64,000 bases of DNA from Eulemur rufifrons (taxonomy: Eukaryota; Chordata; Mammalia; Primates; Lemuridae), in assembly GCF_041146395.1 (NCBI RefSeq), contig NC_090996.1, positions 27,614,738-27,678,737 of the forward strand, read 5' to 3'. Below the pieces are notes generated by a model. It was not told where the DNA came from. It worked only from the letters and a program-made list of their open reading frames with translations, and ran no database searches. This document shows positions 57,501-64,000 of the stretch, in pieces; within the stretch, counting starts at the first letter, position 1, and every line of letters begins with the position of its first letter. The translations under genes were made by a program, and so were the position numbers.

Positions 57501-59967
57501 TGGCTTCACAGGAATGTCCCAAAACATGAACTAGTTGCTACTGGTTAAGAAAGACATTTTATTAATAAACAATTTCCACCTGGCACCCCAGGGCCACACG
57601 AGGCTGGGGCTGCACAGGGTGGCCCCAGAGGGGAGGCAAGGGCGCCCAGCTCTGGGCAGTCTCCACTCGGTGCTCCGGGGCTGCTCGGTGCTCCGGGCCC
57701 TCCTCCCCCATCCCCTGACCCCACCCCACCCAGGTCTTCCTGGCCTTTGTGGGCAGAAGCCACCTCACAGACATGCAGCCTGAGCCACCACAGAGGGTCT
57801 GCGCTTGGACTGTGTGATAACCTGCTGTCCCCACCTTAACATTCTTAGTAATTTTGGAGCAAGGGGTCCCAGCAAACTCTACAGCCGGTCCTGCTCGCAC
57901 GCCTCCACGCTTGCGACAAAGACACCCTGGGCAGCGTGGCGGCCGGGAAGGGCTCTCCCTGGGAAGGTGACGGTCCTTCTGGACCGAAGGCCAAGCGTTT
58001 CAGGAGAAATGAAGAGCAGAGAGGGCAGTGGAGGAGCAGGGTCATCTCAACCCCATAGGGACACGAGAGAAATGTGCTCTGATGAATCACATGTAATAAA
58101 TGAAGAAACTGCGGCCTAGAGCAGCGCTGGGCGCCTTGTCCAGGAGGCCCCACAGATCACGTGGGGCTCTCGTCTCTGCTGCCCCTGCGCCGGCACAGAG
58201 CTGGCCCAAGGCAGGGGCTCAGCCACAATCTGTCAGCACCCAGGAAACCCACCCAGTGCCTGCCCTGGTCCCTGAAGAAGAGTTCCCACAAAGCCCTGCC
58301 GAGGCCCGGGGTGTGGAAGGAAGATTCTTTCTTAACTGGTGCCTCTAAGCCACGGCTGACAGATTCAGCAAATGAAAATACAGGACGTCTCGTGAAATCT
58401 TAACTTAACATAAACATTGAATGATTTTCTAGCAAAAAGTATGTCTCACACAAACAAAACCTCTCCATGCAGTATTTGGGACACACTTATTGCTAGTTTA
58501 TCTGAAATTCACATTTCACTGGGCATCCTGCGTTTTCTCTGGCAAGCCTCCTCTGAGCACCAGGTAGGCGGAGAAAGAGCCACAGAGCACCTGCTGCCAG
58601 CAGGGACTCCTGGGGTCACTCCAAAGTCACAGCGAGGTCTTCTTGTCCAGAGCCCCACCCAGGGAGCTGCCTCAGCAGGGCACCTTCCTCCAGAGGGATG
58701 GTGGCACCCAAACACTGCCGAGGCCACTCCAACGCCACGTGGTCCCAGGCCAGTGGCTAGAGTCCCACGCAGCCCGCTGGGAGGCAGGCTGTGTGGGAAC
58801 AAGTGAAAGCAAGCCAGGGGAGCCGAGGGTCCTGCAGCCGCTCCGGCTCTGCTCCCCCAGTCTCAATGCCAGTTCTGCTCCTTGATCTCCACGTTTTAAG
58901 CCATCGTGAAGCAATTAGACACTCTTCCTTGAGAAGGTGGTTAATATGCTAGGTTAGTGCCGAACAGAGCTAATCAAACCTAGTTCCAATCTGCACGAGA
59001 AACCCTCAAGGACAGCTTGAGAGGCTCTGCTGCAGGAAGACAAGAAAGGAGCTAATCAGCCCTGGGAGAACTTGCGAAGATTTTTCTGTTTTTGGAAGGG
59101 GGATGTTCAAACACTCTAAAGCAACAAGGAGACAGCGGAGATGGTCCCTCGAGCTGTACGTGGGGCAGGGCTGAGCTACAGAGCCCAAGGAAGGTGAGGG
59201 CCCCCCAAAACGAAGGCTAGCGGATTGCACCTGTGAGTCCTTCCACCCATCCCTGCTTGGCTAGCGCCTCCTCTTGCCCACGTCCCTGAGGCAACTTGGC
59301 AGAGATGGGTTATTACCTGCAGGAACCCCAAATCCTTTCCAAGCGCTCGTTCCTCACAATAGCTGGTCCCTGGACACCTAACCCTGGTCCTGCTCTATGA
59401 AAATCCAATGTGGCAGCAACCTCGACTTGGCGTCCCAGCAATTTCTACCTGAGTTACTCAGAACAAGCAACGACGCTCGTCAGGTCTCCGCTTATGTTCT
59501 GTGCTCAGAGCTTCCCTGGCGCTGCATCCTCACGGCACCTGCCAGGCTGGAGACTGGCGAGGAACCTGCCCAAGGGCGTAAGACTAGGAGACAGCTGGGC
59601 ACGGTCCCAGGTCTTCAACCAGTGAGTGACTACAGCCCCCTCTGCACGGACAACAGGCTTCAACCTTCACAGCTGCCTCCAGCCCAGGCCCTCCCCAGCC
59701 GGCTTCGGTTCAGCCTTCCCACGGCCGCGTCGGTGTGGCATGAGCCATTTTCTGTGTGAAGAGAAGGATGCCTGTCCCCCAGGTGCTGGGGGGGGGGCTG
59801 CCCCCCATCCTCTGCCCAGACACTGTTTCCCTCAGGTCTCATTCCGCTCCTAGAGATGCAGACGCCTCGCCTGAACCACTGTATGAGACTCGGCAGAAGG
59901 TGACCTGAGGGGCAGAGAAGATCTCAGAACAATTCATGGAGGGGTAGATTCTTTCCTGCAACCGTGG
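57501..59967. other. SNX29: Intron stretch, mostly unassigned
   Basis: A MIR-like snippet near 58090 (AATGAAGAAACTGCGGCCTA) and a G10 run next to a C6 run near 59788-59806. CTCGGTGCTCCGGG is duplicated at about 57665-57697. No exon supported. Confidence 0.4.
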
Positions 59968-60126
59968 CTGTTTTTTTTACTTTATTATGAAAAATTTAAA
60001 ATACGGTAAAAAGGAGGGCAAATTATAATGAATCTCCATAATGTTTCATCTAATGAAATCATAACCCTCTTCGGTATCTGCTTCGTCATTTTTACCTTTT
60101 TGCCGAGGTGTTTTAAAGTAAATTAC
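59968..60126. mobile_element. Old L1M-like element, left part
   Basis: TTATTATGAAAAATTTAAAA TACGG, ATCTCCATAATGTTTCATCT and GAGGTGTTTTAAAGTAAATT AC. Continues at 60532 after a young L1 insertion. Family tentative. Confidence 0.6.
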
Positions 60127-60524
60127 GCGTGGAATCAACCCAAGTGCCCATCAAGTCATGAGTGGATTAACAGAACGTGGTATATGTACACCATGGAGTT
60201 CTACTCAGCCATAAACAAAGATGAATTAATGCCTTTTGCAATAATCTAGGTGGAACTGGAGACCATTTTCCTAAGTGAAATATCTCAAGAATGCAGAAAC
60301 AAACACACGTCCTCACTGTTAAATTGGAACTAACCAATGAGCACACAAGTGCACAGAGACAAGTAAAACTCAGAGTAAATCAACCGGGGGAGGGGCAAAA
60401 ACCTACCTAATGGGACAGTGAGCACTATCTGAGTGACGGGCACACCTACAGCTGGGACTCAAGCATTACAGAAGCAACCCATGCAACCTAAAACATTTGT
60501 ACCCCCTTAATATTTTGAAATAAA
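60127..60524 (+). mobile_element. Young 5'-truncated L1 3' end (strepsirrhine type)
   Basis: Contains CCCAAGTGCCCATCAAGTCA, GGTATATGTACACCATGGAG, TCTACTCAGCCATAAACAAA, and a 3' UTR ending TTTGTACCCCCTTAATATTT TGAAATAAA. AAATTAC flanks it on both sides (60120-60126 and 60525-60531), and the host sequence reads across without it (AAATTAC then AGTTATATTTTACTCC). About 400 bases, 5'-truncated, no functional ORF2. Confidence 0.88.
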
Positions 60525-60531
60525 AAATTAC

Positions 60532-60660
60532 AGTTATATTTTACTCCTTAAATACTTCAATGTGTATCTCTAAAAAATTAAGAACATCTTCCTATTTAGC
60601 CACAATGCCATTATCACCTGTAACAAAATTAATGATAATTTGTTCATGTCATCTAATACC
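60532..60660. mobile_element. Old L1M-like element, right part
   Basis: AATACTTCAATGTGTATCTC TAAAAAATTAAG and GCCACAATGCCATTATCACC TG continue the element broken at 60126. Confidence 0.6.
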
Positions 60661-61429
60661 TAGCCCATGTTTAAATGCTTGAGTTTTCTAATGTGTCTGA
60701 TGCTTCAAGAACGTTTGAAGAGGGGCCACAGTGTACCCCAGAATGGAGTCAGCCATTCCCTAGCAGGTGGGACACGGCACTGTTCAGATGGGACCCCCGT
60801 GGGGGTCCACTGGGTTCTGACCTTTTGGTGAAGATAATCCCACCATTTTCATCATAAGCCACTAACGGAGATCCCTGGACCGAAGAGACTCACAGGTATG
60901 TTGTGTATGGCCTGAGCAATGTTTAAAAACGTTAAGATTTCTGCATAAAATCCAGATTTCTGGCTTCCCTTTAAAAACGAGCCAGTCCTGCCAGCAGGTT
61001 GGTGCCGAGCTATCAGTGCCCTGGCCAGCCGGCAGTACAGGGCCACCATTCTGCCAGCCTGCTCCCCTCCACCCCATCCCCGTCCGGCCTCCAGGGGCCT
61101 GGGAGCTCACGAGCCCTACTTCCTATCACTTGCACAGACAGTGCAACTGGCCCAGGCCCTACAGACCCATCTAAGACCCCACACCGCATCCAACTCACAT
61201 CACAGGATGACATTCCCTGAGGCTATCAGAGAGACCTATAGTGTCATTTGTCAGCTCTGTGGGCACGTGGCTAAATCACCAGGAACCTCAGATCCTCGCC
61301 TGTAAAATGCCCATAAGGTAGCGCCCATCTCATCCGTGGTAACCTGGGCTAAGCGCCCGATAGCCGGCATGGCCTGCCGGGCTCTGAGACAGGTGCTGAC
61401 GACTCGGGGATGTTCAGCTGGGATCCTTC
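60661..61429. other. SNX29: Intron stretch, possible MIR
   Basis: A MIR-like core at about 61250-61330 (AACCTCAGATCCTCGCCTGT AAAATGCCC). Nothing else recognised. Confidence 0.4.
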
Positions 61430-61870
61430 TCCTCCAGGAGTTCATATGTGTGGAGGGGGTGGGGACAGGCGGGGGCAGGAACTCAGGGAAGCTGGCAGAG
61501 AGGTGTGTCTAAGTCTGCGTGAGGGCTGGAGAGAGGGTTTCGCTCGAGGAAAGCAACCCCTGCAGGTGCCGCTTCAGCTGGGCCCTGGAGGACCAGCACC
61601 CATCCACCGGGTGGTCTAGGTGGCAGCCCTCGGCGTGGGGGAAGGGCATGCCAAGTGGAGCAAATGCCAAAAGGAACCCGCGGGCAGAAGGAGCCGCCTG
61701 CTGGAAAAGGCAGCCGTGTGGCCAGCGCTGCGGTTCCAGAGGCATCAGACTGCGGTGTCAGCAGGAGTCCAACCACGCACAGCTGTGAGGACCAGGGGAG
61801 GCAGCCGGCGGGGAGGGGGCAAGCAGGGGGTCCGATCAGACAAGTGTTTAGAAAGACTGCGGGGGCGGGG
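61430..61870 (-). mobile_element. L2 LINE fragment, reverse
   Basis: AACTCAGGGAAGCTGGCAGA, CAGCTGGGCCCTGGAGGACC and GGGGGAAGGGCATGCCAAGT GGAGCAAATGCCAAAAGG are reverse L2 landmarks. It ends at a G-rich run (61857-61880). Confidence 0.65.
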
Positions 61871-62149
61871 GGGGGGCGACAAGCTACCGGCAGCCTTAGG
61901 CAGAGAGACATTTCAGACACCTGTCGTGACACTCTGCTGCTTGGACTCCTCCAACAGCTGCTCCAAGCTCACTCTGTCCACCTCCCAGCCCGGCTCTCAG
62001 GAACCTCTGCTGTGTGGCTCAGTGTGCCTTGCCGACTTCCCTCCATGTCACCTTCTCTCCAGCCTCCCCCGCCCCCAACACGGTCAGCACCCAGCACCCC
62101 CGCGTTTCTTCTCGTGTCCACCACACAGTCCCCAGATGTCATCCGTCTT

Positions 62150-62475
62150 TGTTTGGGCTGTTTCCCTGGTCCAGAACGCCTTGCTTTTTAGGTCTCTGCT
62201 GCTGTGCCACCACCTCCGAGAGGCCTCCCGGGACGTGCCAGCTGGGCCCAGGCCCTCTCCAGCCCAACCTCCTCTCTCTCTCTCCTTCAAAGCACTGAGC
62301 GCTTCCTGGGATGGGCTCATTCCTCACGGGGCGGCCCTCGCTTCCCCACCTCCCCTGCTAGGGTGTCACTGCGCGAAGGCAAGGACCGGATCTCTCCGGT
62401 TCACTCGTCCATCTCTAGAGCCTAACACAGTGCACGGAGATCACGAGAGGTTCAGTAACTGCTTGTGAAAAGAAC
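62150..62475 (+). mobile_element. L2 LINE 3' end
   Basis: TTTCCCTGGTCCAGAACGCC TTGC, CACCTCCGAGAGGCCTCCCG, GGCAAGGACCGGATCTCTCC and CTAGAGCCTAACACAGTGCA CGG follow the forward L2 3' end. The 282-codon plus-strand ORF at 61620-62468 runs across this and the reverse L2 and is not a gene. Confidence 0.8.
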
Positions 62476-63584
62476 TATTAAATGGGGGCAGTTGCCAAAG
62501 TCCAGACAAGAGATAACAAAGACCCCCACAGACTGGCCTGGAGACCCCTCCCTGGGTCCAAATACCCCCTGGGCAGGGCGTCAGTGAGCAGAAGGCCAGG
62601 GACTAAGCAAGTGAAGGCAGGAAATGGGGTCTCTAGAAGCCCCATTTGTCACACGGGGCCCCCGGGAGGAGATCAGCGTCCACACAGGGGCCTGCCCCCC
62701 GAGCAGCGAGCCCAGCTCTCAATGGGGTGCGAGGGATTTGTGAGTTTTCTGGTTGGGCTGCTGGGGTCGCAGCCAAAATGCAGATCAGCAGCGATGGCAC
62801 TGGAGGCGAGCCCAGCGCGTGGAGCCTGCCAGACTCCTCTGGTGGCCGCTTAATGAGTCCTCGCCGCCTGTGGCCCTGCTGTCATGCTGTGTGGCACTCC
62901 TATCATCACACTGCCGTCAACTGTGTTTTAGGACTATTAATAGCGAGCACTGGGAGTTAGGCCTGGCTTTAAAAAAGAACACTCAGAACTATTTTAATGG
63001 GAGTGTTTTTTCCCCTCTAGAAAAGGTTAACTTTATTTTGAGCTTCAAGAAGATACAGATATCATCAAATTAAGAGTAGCTGTTTTAAAGACGATGGACT
63101 GTTGAGAACGAGGCGACAAGGTACGGCTCCTAACACTAGTGCTCCGGCCTCTGCCCTCCGCGGGCTCCAGCGTCTCGTCTCCTGGGCTGTTCCTGGCAAA
63201 GGTGCCTTATCCCCAGTCGAGGGATGGCTGCCTCAGCGTCAGCCGACCTCACTGCAGTCCAGAACTTGGACCAGACCCCGAGGACCCCAGCCAAGGTCTC
63301 CTGGCTGTGTGACTCTATCCCGCGCCCACTGGAGGAGAAGCTCACCGAACCCATCCCTTCTTCCCAGCATGCCTTGCACACGCCCCAGGGTGGCTTCTGG
63401 GTAACGTGAGGGGACGGGGTGCATGAACCGCGTCCCCGCTGGACACAAAGGGGAAACGCCTTGCACTCCCCACCCCGCCCATTCACTTCTCTTCACCTCC
63501 CGGCCGCCAGCCTGGGCCGTGCCACCAGCACCTCCTCCCTGGTCTCTCTGCTTCCAGTGTGACCTTCCTCTCATTCTCCAGGTG
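62476..63584. other. SNX29: Intron stretch, nothing recognised
   Basis: The part at about 62925-63080 is AT-rich and unique-looking; it could be conserved noncoding sequence. Overlapping ORFs up to 123 codons, none with domain features. Confidence 0.4.
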
Positions 63585-63960
63585 TCACCTCCGACGGCAG
63601 GTGGAATCGTCCATTCACTCGTTCCACTCTCCCATCACCGATTGGTTCATTAGTTCGTTCAGACGTTCTCCGGGGCCCACCGGGACCAGGCACCAGGAGC
63701 AGAAGACAAGTAAGGCCTGGATCCTGCCCCACGGAGCTCACGGTCAGTTAAAAAGGACATGCTCATCGATCGTCACGAAACAGTGTGATAAAGCTTGATA
63801 CACACTGATGAAGAGACACACAAAACCTACTGTGCCTGATCTGGAATGGGGGTCCCAGGAGCCTTCCCAGAGGCCTGCGTGGTGTAACAATTGCACGATG
63901 GGAGGAGCAGTGACAGTCGCTGTGGCAGCAGTAGGAACAGCTGTTACCATGAACATCTAC
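63585..63960 (-). mobile_element. L2 LINE fragment, reverse
   Basis: CCATTCACTCGTTCCACTCT, GGGACCAGGCACCAGGAGCA, CTGCCCCACGGAGCTCACGG TCAG and CAGTGTGATAAAGC form a reverse L2 3' end. A second short MIR/L2-like start (CATCTACCAAGCACCTCCTC TGCCAGGCGCCGG) runs into the window end. Confidence 0.72.
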
Positions 63961-64000
63961 CAAGCACCTCCTCTGCCAGGCGCCGGCTGAGCTCACCTGT

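Larger units (their letters stand above)
57042..64000 (-). other. SNX29: SNX29 upstream intron (partial)
   Basis: The acceptor at 57042-57050 implies intron from here to the window end. The preceding PX exon, which should end with the codons just before DAKFVEE, was not found in this stretch, so the intron is at least 6.9 kb. Contents are listed separately as L2 and L1 insertions. Confidence 0.75.

Noticed and set aside
61620..62468. 282-codon plus-strand ORF
   Set aside because: It runs through a reverse L2, a G-rich run and a forward L2 3' end, has no domain signature, and is antisense within the SNX29 intron.

Overview
This window is nuclear DNA from a primate, most likely a strepsirrhine (lemur-type). 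The best evidence is a near-intact Alu at 41784-42125. Its left arm carries the extra ATATGGACAGCTAAAA-type segment and its right arm the GAGCTAGGCTGACGCCACGG segment that I know from lemur Alus. A second Alu of this kind lies at 6664-6994, and a young L1 3' end at 60127-60524. The rest of the repeat content (L2, MIR, MER20, MER5A, other hAT fragments, MaLR-like LTRs, old L1M) is ordinary for a placental mammal.

Only one gene can be supported from sequence: the 3' end of SNX29 (sorting nexin 29), on the minus strand. One exon at 56902-57041 encodes the C-terminal helices of the PX domain. After an intron of about 31.8 kb, the terminal coding exon at 24936-25065 encodes the last 42 residues plus the completing base of a split valine codon. 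The reading frame is continuous across the junction and both splice sites are canonical. A long 3' UTR then runs to about 20,395 and has two good AATAAA signals on the minus strand (21497-21502 and 20415-20420). Upstream exons (RUN domain, coiled coils, first half of PX) must lie beyond position 64000; the sequence from 57042 to the window end is intron.

Layout: 1-20,394 is intergenic DNA downstream of SNX29, made of an old L1M, several MaLR-like LTRs, and a dense run of minus-strand L2 copies (about 10.2-19.1 kb) interrupted by MER20, another hAT element and an LTR. 20,395-24,935 is the 3' UTR, with almost no recognisable interspersed repeats. 24,936-57,041 holds the two exons and the repeat-rich intron between them. 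57,042-64,000 is upstream intron, with a nested young L1 and more L2.

I see no operon, CRISPR array, rRNA or functional tRNA gene, and no previously undescribed biological system. The points most worth checking are the MADE1-like palindromic MITE splitting a MIR at 54440-54525, a 296-codon ORF inside the SNX29 3' UTR, tandem poly(A) signals, a C-run in the 3' UTR, and repeat nesting with readable target-site duplications. Repeat family names rest on remembered consensus sequences; boundaries are approximate, usually within 10-30 bases.
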